From DASRQK01 sp964436635 (GTDB taxonomy: Bacteria > Bacteroidota > Bacteroidia > Sphingobacteriales > Sphingobacteriaceae), in NCBI GenBank assembly GCA_964436635.1, contig CAYTDM010000005.1, positions 37,213 to 101,212 on the forward strand: 64,000 nt of DNA. The letters are read 5' to 3'. Shown one piece after another: positions 8,466-17,897 of the stretch. The translations under genes and the position numbers were made by a program. How positions within the stretch are numbered: position 1 is the stretch's first letter; every line of letters starts with the position of its first letter. The notes below the pieces were generated by a model. The model saw only the letters and a program-made list of their open reading frames with translations. It did not search any database and was not told the origin of the DNA.

Positions 8466-9188
8466 GTGGCAGATAGTATCGTCATTATTCCGACGTACAA
8501 CGAGAGGGAAAATATTGAATCGATCATCCGGAAGGTTTTTAGCCTTTCGGATGATTTTCACATTTTAATCGTAGATGATGGTTCTCCAGATGGGACAGGG
8601 GATATTGTGAAATCTCTTATTCCAGTATTTACTGGGAGATTGTTTATCGAAGAACGAACCGGCAAACTTGGTTTAGGCACCGCATATATTCATGGATTTA
8701 AATGGAGTTTAGCGCGGGATTATTCCTATATCATTGAAATGGATGCCGATTTTTCACACAATCCGGAGGATTTGCCTCGGCTTCGGAAGGCTTGTATAGA
8801 AGGAGCAGACGTGGCCGTTGGATCACGGTATATCAAAGGGGTGAACGTCGTGAATTGGCCCATGAGCAGGGTTTTAATGTCTTACTTTGCTTCTGCTTAT
8901 GTACGGTGGATTACAGGAATGAACGTACAAGACACCACAGCAGGTTTCGTGTGTTACAAACGAGCTGTATTGTCTACCATTCGATTGGATAAGATTCGAT
9001 TTGTAGGCTACGCTTTTCAAATTGAAATGAAATTCACAGCGATCAAACATGGATTTAATTTGGTAGAAATACCTATTATTTTCACTGATCGTACGGCTGG
9101 AACTTCGAAAATGAGCACTCGAATTTTTAGAGAGGCTTTTCTTGGAGTCATCCAAATGAAAGTCAATTCTTGGTTTAGAAAATATTAA
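8466..9188 (+). CDS. Polyprenol-phosphate mannosyltransferase (Dpm1/Ppm1-like GT2)
   Basis: A 240-residue family 2 glycosyltransferase without membrane anchors. It begins at a GTG codon giving ADSIVIIPTYNERENIE, the conserved start of DPM1-type enzymes. The nucleotide-sugar site shows in ILIVDDGSPDGTGD, and the metal-binding DxD motif in IIEMDADFSHNPEDLP. The acceptor-side signature GSRYIKG and the TSKMS segment near the C-terminus are also present. The family makes polyprenyl-phosphate-mannose or glucose, a membrane sugar donor for protein O-glycosylation and envelope polymers. The gene sits 18 bp after the peptide transporter and 10 bp before ruvB, so these three probably share a transcript. 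Confidence 0.92.
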   Translation: MADSIVIIPTYNERENIESIIRKVFSLSDDFHILIVDDGSPDGTGDIVKSLIPVFTGRLFIEERTGKLGLGTAYIHGFKWSLARDYSYIIEMDADFSHNPEDLPRLRKACIEGADVAVGSRYIKGVNVVNWPMSRVLMSYFASAYVRWITGMNVQDTTAGFVCYKRAVLSTIRLDKIRFVGYAFQIEMKFTAIKHGFNLVEIPIIFTDRTAGTSKMSTRIFREAFLGVIQMKVNSWFRKY

Positions 9189-9198
9189 TTTAGAAAAC

Positions 9199-10233
9199 AT
9201 GAACGAGCATTTAGATCCAAGTGGGGAGCGATTAAGTCCAGGGGAACGTGAGATCGAACGCGTGTTACGTCCTCAAGCTTTCGAAGATTTTACGGGCCAA
9301 GAAAAAGTTATTGAAAATTTAAGAGTATTTGTTCAGGCGGCTAAATTGCGTAAAGAAGCGTTGGATCATGTGTTATTGCATGGCCCTCCAGGATTAGGAA
9401 AAACCACTTTGTCTAACATCATAGCCAATGAAATGGGTGTGGGGATTAAGATCACCTCCGGCCCCGTTTTGGATAAACCTGGCGACTTAGCAGGATTACT
9501 GACCAACCTTGATGAAGGGGACATCTTGTTTATCGACGAGATACATCGATTAAGTCCTTTAGTGGAAGAGTATTTGTATTCTGCCATGGAGGATTTCCGC
9601 ATTGATATCATGCTTGAGACAGGACCAAACGCGCGTTCAGTTCAAATTTCCTTAAATCCATTTACGCTGATTGGTGCTACTACGCGCTCAGGTTTATTAA
9701 CTGCACCTTTGCGAGCTCGTTTTGGCATTAATTCTCGTCTACAATATTACGATTCCAAATTATTAACAACGATCGTGTTGCGTTCTGCAAGTATTTTAAA
9801 TACACCGATCAAGGATGAAGCAGCCTATGAAATTGCGCGCAGGAGCCGGGGTACACCTCGTATAGCGAATGCATTATTAAGAAGGACCAGGGATTTTGCG
9901 CAGATTAAGGGAGATGGAAACATCACTTCAGAAATCGCGAAGTATGCCTTGCATGCATTAAATGTCGACGATGATGGCCTCGATGAAATGGATAATCGAA
10001 TCCTTTCTACCATTATTGATAAATTTAAGGGCGGACCTGTAGGCTTGAAAACTATTGCGACAGCAGTGGGAGAGGATGAAGGAACCATTGAAGAAGTTTA
10101 TGAACCCTTTTTAATTCAGGAAGGGTATATTATGCGGACTTCGAGAGGAAGAGAGTGTACGGAATTAGCGTATAAACATTTAGGAAGATCCTACGCATCT
10201 CGACACCCGGATGGCCCATCGCTTTTTAGTTAA
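9199..10233 (+). CDS. ruvB: Holliday junction branch migration helicase RuvB
   Basis: AAA+ motor of 344 residues that drives branch migration with RuvA during recombination repair. The Walker A motif is GPPGLGKTT at residues 62-70, Walker B is ILFIDEIHRLS, sensor 1 lies in LIGATTRSGLLT, and the arginine-finger region is APLRARFG. The C-terminal winged-helix domain includes KGGPVGLKTIA and the final IMRTSRGRECTELAYKHLG. Length is standard. It lies 10 bp after the mannosyltransferase and converges with the next gene on the opposite strand 29 bp later. Confidence 0.97.
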   Translation: MNEHLDPSGERLSPGEREIERVLRPQAFEDFTGQEKVIENLRVFVQAAKLRKEALDHVLLHGPPGLGKTTLSNIIANEMGVGIKITSGPVLDKPGDLAGLLTNLDEGDILFIDEIHRLSPLVEEYLYSAMEDFRIDIMLETGPNARSVQISLNPFTLIGATTRSGLLTAPLRARFGINSRLQYYDSKLLTTIVLRSASILNTPIKDEAAYEIARRSRGTPRIANALLRRTRDFAQIKGDGNITSEIAKYALHALNVDDDGLDEMDNRILSTIIDKFKGGPVGLKTIATAVGEDEGTIEEVYEPFLIQEGYIMRTSRGRECTELAYKHLGRSYASRHPDGPSLFS

Positions 10234-10262
10234 ACGCAGGGTCTAAATTAAAACTACTGATT

Positions 10263-10856
10263 TTACTGATTTCTATTCGTTTTTACTGGCTTTTTACTGG
10301 CTTTGTTTAATTTTTTCAAAGCTCTTTTACATCGGCTGTTTAAGGCTGGTGAGCCTCTATCCATAAGAATTTGGATTTGAATCAGTAATTCTTCTTTCAC
10401 CCAATCGTTATTTTTTGCGAAGCAAAGGGCTGCATCGACACAGTTGGCCAATACGGCGACAGGTGTTTTTGGATCGATCAGTAAGTCGAATAGGGCTTCT
10501 ATAATGGCTTCTTGATCTGCTTTCTGTACGGCTAACTGCATTTCAGGAGTCGCTTTTTTGTCCAGCATTTCCATTAATACACGTGTAAAATGCCTCAGCG
10601 AGCTCAGGTTTTTTTGCTCCGCAAACCGCATTAAAAAGACATTAGAAATGGGAGATATCGCAGATGGATGGAGTAAGCACAGGGTTTCTAAAATCCAAGA
10701 TGCACGAAAGGCTATTTGGGGGTCCGAATGAAAACAGGTTTCAAATAACTCGTTGATGGAATGGTATCCTTGAGCTACCTCCTCAGCCAATTCCACCACC
10801 CTAATTTTACCTAAGGTGGTGGAAAGTTGGTCTGCTAAGGATTGATTTAAAGTCAT
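10263..10856 (-). CDS. ARM/HEAT-like helical protein of unknown function, 197 aa
   Basis: I do not recognise a characterised family. The protein is almost entirely helical, with repeating amphipathic units that resemble HEAT/ARM repeats: examples are IAFRASWILETLCLLHP, SLRHFTRVLMEML and VAVLANCVDAALCFAK. The last 20 residues are strongly basic (KKLNKASKKPVKTNRNQ). No signal peptide or membrane segment is visible, so it is probably a cytoplasmic scaffold or binding protein. It is transcribed toward ruvB and lies 47 bp downstream of nothing on its strand except the DPP IV-like gene end-to-end, which points the same way. Function is open. Confidence 0.7.
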   Translation of the reverse strand: MTLNQSLADQLSTTLGKIRVVELAEEVAQGYHSINELFETCFHSDPQIAFRASWILETLCLLHPSAISPISNVFLMRFAEQKNLSSLRHFTRVLMEMLDKKATPEMQLAVQKADQEAIIEALFDLLIDPKTPVAVLANCVDAALCFAKNNDWVKEELLIQIQILMDRGSPALNSRCKRALKKLNKASKKPVKTNRNQ

Positions 10857-10903
10857 TTAATGGTGTTATTTAGGAACCAATTAATGAACGTACTTTTAAT
10901 CAC

Positions 10904-13408
10904 TTATTTTTTCAATGGAATTTCTCTATTTATTTCCATGATGTCGACGTCCTTTTTAGAATCACCTAATAAGTGTTCTGCAAAGTAATCGCCCATCATC
11001 CAGAAGAAGTATTCCGACATGTTACCAAATCCGTGACGTTGTCCTGGAAGTAGCATAAAGTCAAAACGTTTATTTGCTTTAATTAACGCTTCAGCCATGC
11101 GAATGGTGTTTGCAGGGTGGACATTGTTGTCTACATCCCCCGTGACTAATAATAAGTTACCTTTTAGGTTTTTAGCCAGTTCGGTATTGCGGTCGATGGC
11201 ATAAGTGAATGTAGTATCACCTTTTGCATTCACCATTTCACGTACGCCATGATGGCGCTCACTCCACCAACGGTTGTAGATGTTGTTTTCGTGGTTTCCT
11301 GCACCAGATACCGCTACTTTAAAGAAGTCTGGATAGACTAATAAGGCTGCTGTAGACATAAATCCACCGCCTGAGTGTCCAGTAATACCCACTCGGTTTA
11401 TATCAATAAAGGAGTGACGATCTGCTAATTGTTCTGCCGCGGCTTTTTTGTCAGCTAATCCATAGTCTCTTAAATCACCATAACCGTAGTTGTGATACCA
11501 TTTTGAACGCTCTGGGTGTCCACCACGGTTTCCAACGGTGACTACGATAAATCCTAATTGCGCTAAGCGATCGATGCGATCCATGCTTCTGCCAAATGCT
11601 TTGTTCACAGATTCTGTTTGAGGACCTGGATAAACATATTGAATAAGCGGGTAAACTTTCGTACTGTCAAAATCAAAAGGCTTATACATGACGCCGTAAA
11701 GGTCTGTAACGCCATCGTCAGCTTTTACTTTGTATGGTTCCGGGAATTTATACCCAGCAGCAAAAAGTAATGAAAGATCTGATTTTTCTAAGTCTAAAAT
11801 TTTCTGACCTGCTGCATTATATAACACGGATTCTGGAACAGTATTTACTCTCGAGTAATTGTTTACAAAGAAACGATTGCTTTCACTCATCGAGATTTGA
11901 TGATCGAAATTGCCTGGATTTAATACTTTTAATGCCGATCCATTAAATTGCACGCTGTAGTGGTGCTTGTAATAAGGGTCTTCATCCACTTCTCTGCCGT
12001 TCGCTATAAAGTAGAGTGTGCGCGTTTTCTCGTCTACACCAGTGATTTGAGAACTGTAAAACTCACCTGCAGTAATTTGGTTTTTAAGATTTCCTTCACC
12101 GTCGTATAAGTAATAGTGTCCCCAGCCATCGCGTTGTGACCAATGGATAAATTCTTTTCCATCTTGAATCAACCAAGGTCTTTGCACATCTTGGTAGGTA
12201 TTCATGCGTTCTTCAACTAAGACCTTTACTTCTTTGGTTTGAACGTTTAATTTCAAGATGTCGATGCGTTTTAAGTCGCGGCTGCTGCGAGCAAAAAACA
12301 CTTCATTTTCATTTCCGTGCCAAATCGAAAAGCGTAAATCATCTGGTCTCAAATTCGATGGATTAGACTTGCTCCACATCGATAAGGTTTGATTTTTGAA
12401 AGCATGTACATTGATTTGCGTGCTTTTTAATGAGTTGAATTCAAACAAATGCAATTCTTGTTCAGTGCTGTCCGCTTCGCCTGGCATTAAATATTTATAA
12501 GTTTCCAAAGTTGGACGTTTGCTTCCCACGTTATGGATGACCCACATCGGAGAAATGTGGCGATTGTCTTTGCGCGAAACTAAAAAATGTTTGCCCGACG
12601 GCGACCAAAGAACATTTGCTCTGCGACGCTGAGTCATAGCTTGTTTTACTTCATCGACGGTACCACCTGTAGTAAAGTTACTTACATCGCCGCCCCATGC
12701 ATAATAGTGCTCGCCATCTTTGGTGATTTGATGTTCAACGATGGTAGAATCTTTGTCGTTTTTACGTGCTTTTTCATAGTTTTCACGATCCATCCAATAC
12801 AAATTAAAGCCTTTTGCAAAGATGATGACGGATGTGTCAGGCGAGAAGTTTGCCCATGGCAAATTATTTTTTGGCTTTAGGGTGTCGGAAAGCTCGACTA
12901 CCTTTTTAGACCTTAAATCGTACTCTAAGTAAAATACTTTTTTCTTTAAGGTGTCTGATTTGTTTGTCAAACGTGCCCGTTCTTCTTGATTTTTAACGGT
13001 GTCTTTCGTGCTGTTTACTTCAAAACGGAAACTTTGCTCATCATCATTAAAACGAATGTTACGAATATCGATGTTTTGAGAATCGAATGGGTCTTTTACG
13101 ATTCGGGTTAATTGCGCAGCAAAATCTGCATTATTGAATAAGGTTTCTTTTTTGCGAGTGGCAGGGTCTACAATGTACCAAAATTTTCCTTGAGGGGTCT
13201 CGTAGACGTACCAAAATCGATCCGAATTTTTCAGCCAATTTGGATTCACGCTGGTAGAAAAAATTAATTTTCTCAATTTTTCTGGTGAAAACCTGGATGC
13301 AAGCTGGTAATTTGCTTTCTGTACTTTCTCACTGGCTGGTGCTGATTGTGCGAAAGTAAGCACAGGGCTTAGGAAAGCCAACAAAAGTATAACATATATT
13401 TTTTTCAT
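10904..13408 (-). CDS. S9 family prolyl oligopeptidase, DPP IV-like
   Basis: An 834-residue secreted serine exopeptidase. An N-terminal signal peptide (MKKIYVILLLAFLSPVLTFAQ) is followed by a long beta-propeller region of the DPP IV N-terminal type and a C-terminal alpha/beta-hydrolase domain. The catalytic triad can be placed as Ser679 in GHSGGG, Asp760 in GDVDNNVHP and His792 in GQRHGFG. The family removes dipeptides from the N-termini of peptides, here probably in the periplasm, where they could feed the POT transporter encoded 2.4 kb away. It is slightly longer than typical DPP IV (about 730-770 residues) because of extra N-terminal propeller sequence. The final ~15 residues are charged. 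Divergent from the permease gene. Confidence 0.93.
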   Translation of the reverse strand: MKKIYVILLLAFLSPVLTFAQSAPASEKVQKANYQLASRFSPEKLRKLIFSTSVNPNWLKNSDRFWYVYETPQGKFWYIVDPATRKKETLFNNADFAAQLTRIVKDPFDSQNIDIRNIRFNDDEQSFRFEVNSTKDTVKNQEERARLTNKSDTLKKKVFYLEYDLRSKKVVELSDTLKPKNNLPWANFSPDTSVIIFAKGFNLYWMDRENYEKARKNDKDSTIVEHQITKDGEHYYAWGGDVSNFTTGGTVDEVKQAMTQRRRANVLWSPSGKHFLVSRKDNRHISPMWVIHNVGSKRPTLETYKYLMPGEADSTEQELHLFEFNSLKSTQINVHAFKNQTLSMWSKSNPSNLRPDDLRFSIWHGNENEVFFARSSRDLKRIDILKLNVQTKEVKVLVEERMNTYQDVQRPWLIQDGKEFIHWSQRDGWGHYYLYDGEGNLKNQITAGEFYSSQITGVDEKTRTLYFIANGREVDEDPYYKHHYSVQFNGSALKVLNPGNFDHQISMSESNRFFVNNYSRVNTVPESVLYNAAGQKILDLEKSDLSLLFAAGYKFPEPYKVKADDGVTDLYGVMYKPFDFDSTKVYPLIQYVYPGPQTESVNKAFGRSMDRIDRLAQLGFIVVTVGNRGGHPERSKWYHNYGYGDLRDYGLADKKAAAEQLADRHSFIDINRVGITGHSGGGFMSTAALLVYPDFFKVAVSGAGNHENNIYNRWWSERHHGVREMVNAKGDTTFTYAIDRNTELAKNLKGNLLLVTGDVDNNVHPANTIRMAEALIKANKRFDFMLLPGQRHGFGNMSEYFFWMMGDYFAEHLLGDSKKDVDIMEINREIPLKK

Positions 13409-13549
13409 TATTAATAAGATTGGTTGGTTACAAATTAATTGCTTTTTTTAATAAAAATGCATGAATTGCTGTAAATTTATAGTGATTATTCCTAAGATAA
13501 AAAAATGAGGTTTTTTGTAACTTCATAAATTAATTTGCGTCAAAACTAT

Positions 13550-14794
13550 ATGTTGTTCATAAAACTCATTGGCGAAAGCTTTGTATTTGCTTTTACAGCC
13601 TTAAAAGAAAATAAAACGAGAACCCTTTTATCGCTATTAGGGATCACCATTGGTATCATGACTATCATAGGTGTTTTTTCTGCTGTAGACACGCTGCGGT
13701 CTAATTTAGAAAGCAGTGTAGAGAAATTAGGAAGCAATACCTTATATGTGCAAAAATGGCCTTGGATTGGAGGAGAAGATTTCCCATGGTGGAAATACAT
13801 GAATCGTCCTGAACCTACTTATAAAGATTTTGAAACTCTAAAAGATAGGATGGCAGATGTGGGTTCGACTGCATTTACCATTGAAATTGGTGGCAGGACC
13901 GCAAAATACTTGAATAATGATGTTTCTGGGTTGGTGGTGAGCGCAAATACCCATGAAATTTATGATATTCGGAACCTCGAAATTGATGAGGGACGCTATT
14001 TTACTGAAGGTGAATCTCAACGGGGAGCAACCGTCGCTATTATTGGGTCAACGATCGCTGAAGGTTTATTTCCCCAAGGGAATAGTATAGGGAAATCCAT
14101 CACTTTGATGGGGAGAAAAATGACCGTGATTGGTGTGTTCAAACACGAGGGTGAAGGCATGTTAATCGATGTCTCCATGGATAACATGGTTATGATTCCT
14201 TATAATTTAGCCAGAAATTTAGTGAATGTGCGTCGTTTTAGCCCAACTATCGTGGTCGATGCAAAGGAAGGAATGAATTTGGATGAAGCGGAAAGTGAAC
14301 TGAGAGGTGCAATGCGTTCGATTCGTCGATTAGGGCCTCAAGAGGAAGATGATTTTTCAATTAATAAAACGACGTTAATTACAGCCCAATTAGATGAAAT
14401 GTTTAAGATTATCAATCTGGCTGGGGCTATCATCGGTGGATTTTCTATTTTAGTAGGAGGGTTTGGGATTGCCAATATTATGTTCGTTTCTGTTAAAGAA
14501 CGGACGCATATCATCGGTATTCAGAAATCTTTAGGCGCTAAGAATTATTTCATTTTGTCCCAGTTTTTAATTGAAGCAGTGGCTTTATGTATCATTGGAG
14601 GTTTAATGGGGCTTAGCGTAGTGTATGGCCTCACATTAATAGTCAAACTCCTTGCAGATATGACTATTGTAGTCAGTACTTCCATGGTAATGTTAACATT
14701 ATTATTATCAACCTTAATCGGCCTAGTATCTGGAATTATTCCTGCGATTATGGCGGCCAAACTTGATCCAGTAGAGGCGATTCGAAGTAAATAA
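13550..14794 (+). CDS. ABC transporter permease, MacB/FtsX type
   Basis: A 414-residue permease with the MacB layout: one membrane segment near residues 25-50 (TLLSLLGITIGIMTIIGVFSAV), a large periplasmic MacB-PCD domain (about 50-270), and an FtsX domain with three further membrane segments at the C-terminus. The motif VKERTHIIGIQKSLGAK and the ending IMAAKLDPVEAIRSK are typical. The family acts with a separate or fused ATPase in mechanotransmission or export of peptides and lipoproteins rather than classical transport. No ATPase gene is adjacent, so the partner must lie elsewhere. I prefer the ATG at 13550; an in-frame TTG at 13535 would add five residues. Confidence 0.9.
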   Translation: MLFIKLIGESFVFAFTALKENKTRTLLSLLGITIGIMTIIGVFSAVDTLRSNLESSVEKLGSNTLYVQKWPWIGGEDFPWWKYMNRPEPTYKDFETLKDRMADVGSTAFTIEIGGRTAKYLNNDVSGLVVSANTHEIYDIRNLEIDEGRYFTEGESQRGATVAIIGSTIAEGLFPQGNSIGKSITLMGRKMTVIGVFKHEGEGMLIDVSMDNMVMIPYNLARNLVNVRRFSPTIVVDAKEGMNLDEAESELRGAMRSIRRLGPQEEDDFSINKTTLITAQLDEMFKIINLAGAIIGGFSILVGGFGIANIMFVSVKERTHIIGIQKSLGAKNYFILSQFLIEAVALCIIGGLMGLSVVYGLTLIVKLLADMTIVVSTSMVMLTLLLSTLIGLVSGIIPAIMAAKLDPVEAIRSK

Positions 14795-14835
14795 TTAGAA
14801 AAAATAAATAAATTTCCTAATAATTAAAAATTACT

Positions 14836-14843
14836 TATCTTTG
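14836..14843 (+). promoter_or_regulatory. -7 promoter box (TATCTTTG) before the barrel/HhH gene pair
   Basis: TATCTTTG at 14836-14843 is an exact TAnnTTTG match. A TTT at 14813-14815 lies 20 bp upstream as a weak -33 element. It would drive the two-gene unit starting at 14882 with a leader of about 35 bases. Confidence 0.5.
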
Positions 14844-14870
14844 TGAAAAAGGTAGGCAATTTTTAGTTAT

Positions 14871-14876
14871 AGGAGG
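14871..14876 (+). promoter_or_regulatory. Strong Shine-Dalgarno site (AGGAGG)
   Basis: AGGAGG ends five bases before the ATG at 14882. Such sites are rare in Bacteroidota, where most genes here lack one, so this supports the chosen start and suggests stronger or ribosome-protein-dependent translation. The following gene at 15732 also has AGGAG at 15721-15725. Confidence 0.55.
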
Positions 14877-14881
14877 GTAGG

Positions 14882-15721
14882 ATGAGTGGTGGTGAGTTTA
14901 ACTGGATATTATTCGTATTTTATCTTTTATTATTTCATTCTTTCGCATTTTCTCAACAATTGGAAAGTGCGCATCAGTATTCTTTAGGAAGTGCTGGATT
15001 AGGGATTAATAGATCGCCGAATCAGCGCATGAATATTCCTCTTAAAAATTCAGCAAGTCAAGTGTTTAAGGACGGAACTGCTGTGCTTTTCAAACATCGA
15101 TTCTTAAATCACCAACCGGAGGTGAAATTGCAAGGCGTTCAAGTGACTCATAAATTTGGTCGTCATGCACTCGCATTACATCTAAATCAACTGAGCTTAC
15201 CTGAAGCCATTCGAACGAAGCGCGTAGTGTTAGATTATGCTAAACGATTCTCACCGAATTTTGCGATAGCAGTAGGATATGTACATCAAACGATAGAAAT
15301 ACCCTCATACCATTCAGATGTTCAAATGGGATTGCGTACTCAGTTGATTTATCAATTAAATACTCGATTTTCTATTGGGTTTTTAAGTTCGAATCGCATT
15401 CGAGATTCAAACTCTGATTTTTCCTTTGCCAATATTGAGCATGAAATTTCAATGGGTTTGCATTATGCTGTTCATGCTGGATTTGGTCTGGTCGCTGATG
15501 TGCATTATTATTTTGAAAGGCATGGGAATGTACAGGCAGGTCTTTATTACGAAATCGTACCTAAACGCATGGAAATTCGACTGGGATTTGATCGAATGGG
15601 CAAACTTCCCACAGCAGGTGCTGGAATTTATTGGGGAAACTGGGGTTTGGATATTGGCGCGGCCTTTCACCCACGTTTAGGTTATTCACCTCAATTTGAT
15701 GTCATTTATGTGTATAAGTAA
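14882..15721 (+). CDS. Predicted outer-membrane beta-barrel protein, 279 aa
   Basis: After a signal peptide ending near FSQQ the protein consists of alternating short strands rich in aromatic and Gly residues, for example RHALALHLNQLSL, NFAIAVGYVHQ and RFSIGFLSSNR. This pattern, together with a final strand QFDVIYVYK ending in an aromatic-plus-basic pair, suggests a membrane barrel of about 12 strands. It resembles PorV/PorQ-like barrels in style, but I cannot assign it to that family. It precedes the HhH-barrel gene by 10 bp and shares its promoter, so the two products probably work together at the outer membrane. No substrate is indicated. Confidence 0.7.
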   Translation: MSGGEFNWILFVFYLLLFHSFAFSQQLESAHQYSLGSAGLGINRSPNQRMNIPLKNSASQVFKDGTAVLFKHRFLNHQPEVKLQGVQVTHKFGRHALALHLNQLSLPEAIRTKRVVLDYAKRFSPNFAIAVGYVHQTIEIPSYHSDVQMGLRTQLIYQLNTRFSIGFLSSNRIRDSNSDFSFANIEHEISMGLHYAVHAGFGLVADVHYYFERHGNVQAGLYYEIVPKRMEIRLGFDRMGKLPTAGAGIYWGNWGLDIGAAFHPRLGYSPQFDVIYVYK

Positions 15722-15731
15722 GGAGTCATTT

Positions 15732-17840
15732 ATGCAAATTAGTAATTCGTGCTTTTGGCTCAAAAGTTTTTTGACTGTTTTGTTGGTTATGAATGTGGTG
15801 GCGGCCCAACAGGCAAAGGCACAAGTTCAGGATTCTACATTTGGAGTAAATGATTGGGTCATTGAAGCTGTTTTGGAACAATTGATGGAATTAGTTCCTG
15901 AAGAGGAATTAGAAGATAGTCATTGGGAAGACCTTATTGCATTTTATTTGCAGAAGATGGAACAGCCAGCAGACTTGAATGCCATAACGCCAAAAGAATT
16001 ATCTTCCTTTCATTTGTTGACTCCTTTTCAAATCCAACAAATCATTCAATATAGAACGTTAACGGGTGGTTTTGGTTCCATTTTAGAATTGCAAGCTATT
16101 CATGATTTAGATCTGGAAGTAGCAAAGTTTTTAAGTCAATTTTTAAAAGTCACGAATGAAAGTGAATTAGTCAGTTCAAGTGTAAAAGAAGTTGTTAAGA
16201 AATCCAGTCATGAAGTCATATTGAGGACAGGACGTGTAATCGAAAAGCAACTCGGATATCAAATCAAAGATACGACTCGCTCAAGGTATTTGGGTACTCC
16301 TGAAAGAATTTTATTACGATATCGCATGCATTGGTCGCCAGAATTAAGATTTAATTTGACGATGGAGAAAGATGCAGGGGAACGTCTTGGTTTTAGAAAA
16401 AATACAACTGGTTTCGATGCTTATTCTTTCAGTTTAGAAATTACCAAACAGCGTTATATGAATCAATTTATCATAGGCGATTATCAGTTACAGGTCGGCC
16501 AAGGATTAAGTGTTTGGGGAGGCTACGCTATGGGTAAAGGCGCTATTTTACACGGAATTGCACGCATTGGTCAAGGATTTAAGATGCATACATCGTCCGA
16601 TGAAATTCGTTTTTTTAGAGGCGTTGCTCTGGAAATAGAGCGGGGTAATTTATTGATTCGTCCTTATGTTTCTTTTAGAAACCGAGATGGTAATTTGCAA
16701 GAGGTGGATGGAACTATTCCCATTGTGGAATCGTTAGGAACTTCAGGATTACATCGTACACCCAATGAATTAAACAATAAAAATCAGGTTAAGCAAAGGA
16801 CGGTTGGTTTGAATTTGGAGTATGTGTTACCCTTATTAAGGGTTGGAGTCCATGGTTATTATAATCGTTTTAATGCGCAACTATCACCGCCCGATCTCCT
16901 TAGAAATAAATTTAAATTTTCAGGTCAAGATGAGTTTGTGGGAACTATTTATTCCCAGTTCAACTATAGAAATTTGTTCGCTTTTAATGAGTTTTCAAAA
17001 CACCAGCAAAGTGGATCCGCTTTTTTGCAAGGTTTACTGATTAGCATGCACCCTAAATTTAACCTGGGTTTATTGTATAGAAATTATTCAAAAGACTACC
17101 ATGGGATGTTTGCTCAAGCCTTTGGAAACAGCAGCCTTCCTTCCAATGAACAGGGTATGTATTTGGGGTTTCAATATCAAATCAATAGAAGGTCCCAATT
17201 ATTGTTTTACGTAGACCAATACAGGTTTCCTTGGGCTAAATATCGTGTGGATGGACCCTCAGTTGGTTACGATGCGTTCATGACTATTAATTACGCGAAA
17301 TCGCGGCAACAGAACATTTCTTTGCGTGTAAAACATAAGATTAAACAACTTAATGAGGATGTTGGAACACCTCATTATTTAATTATGAATCATGAACAAT
17401 GGCAGATTAGGTTGCATTTTGAGAAGGAATTAAATTTGGTTTGGAAAATCAGGAATCGATTTGAATGGAGTATATATGAAAAAGAGTTATATAGGAAAGA
17501 GCATGGTTGGCTTATCTATCAAGACTTATTTTATCAACCAATTTTTAAAAAGTGGAGAGGTAATTTACGAATCGCATATTATAATACAGATAGTTACGAT
17601 ACGAGAATATATGCCTATGAAAACAATGTCATGTATGCAAGTGGGGTCGTACCGTATCACCAAAAGGGCATTCGAGGCTATTTAAATTTTAAAATCCGTT
17701 GGAATGCTAAATTCGAATGCTGGGCGCGTTACTCTGTTTCGTATTCCATGAACGATGCACCAATTGGAAGTGGGTTGGATGAGATATTAAATCAACCCTA
17801 TAAATCCGATCTTACCTTACAATTACGGATTAAGATTTAA
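15732..17840 (+). CDS. Exported helix-hairpin-helix protein with C-terminal beta-barrel
   Basis: A 702-residue protein with a signal peptide (hydrophobic SFLTVLLVMNVVAA, cut after AKA or so). Residues about 70-150 hold ComEA-like helix-hairpin-helix motifs: DLNAITPKELSSFHLLTPFQ and GFGSILELQAIHDLDLEVAKFL. HhH motifs bind DNA backbones in a non-specific way. The remaining ~530 residues are strand-rich with many aromatic positions (GDYQLQVGQGLSVWGGYA, GLNLEYVLPLLRVGVHGYY), as in outer-membrane barrels, and end in LTLQLRIKI. Start chosen at the ATG at 15732, which has AGGAG seven bases upstream. This combination is found in Bacteroidota but has no assigned role that I know; nucleic-acid handling at the cell surface is an inference only. 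Confidence 0.8.
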   Translation: MQISNSCFWLKSFLTVLLVMNVVAAQQAKAQVQDSTFGVNDWVIEAVLEQLMELVPEEELEDSHWEDLIAFYLQKMEQPADLNAITPKELSSFHLLTPFQIQQIIQYRTLTGGFGSILELQAIHDLDLEVAKFLSQFLKVTNESELVSSSVKEVVKKSSHEVILRTGRVIEKQLGYQIKDTTRSRYLGTPERILLRYRMHWSPELRFNLTMEKDAGERLGFRKNTTGFDAYSFSLEITKQRYMNQFIIGDYQLQVGQGLSVWGGYAMGKGAILHGIARIGQGFKMHTSSDEIRFFRGVALEIERGNLLIRPYVSFRNRDGNLQEVDGTIPIVESLGTSGLHRTPNELNNKNQVKQRTVGLNLEYVLPLLRVGVHGYYNRFNAQLSPPDLLRNKFKFSGQDEFVGTIYSQFNYRNLFAFNEFSKHQQSGSAFLQGLLISMHPKFNLGLLYRNYSKDYHGMFAQAFGNSSLPSNEQGMYLGFQYQINRRSQLLFYVDQYRFPWAKYRVDGPSVGYDAFMTINYAKSRQQNISLRVKHKIKQLNEDVGTPHYLIMNHEQWQIRLHFEKELNLVWKIRNRFEWSIYEKELYRKEHGWLIYQDLFYQPIFKKWRGNLRIAYYNTDSYDTRIYAYENNVMYASGVVPYHQKGIRGYLNFKIRWNAKFECWARYSVSYSMNDAPIGSGLDEILNQPYKSDLTLQLRIKI

Positions 17841-17897
17841 AAATTAACGTGGTTTGCTTCGGATTTTAATGCACGTCGAATATTTATCCTTTATGTT

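Noticed and set aside
8792..8992. Plus-strand open frame inside the mannosyltransferase gene
   Set aside because: It is an out-of-frame shadow; the overlapping frame carries all GT2 motifs.
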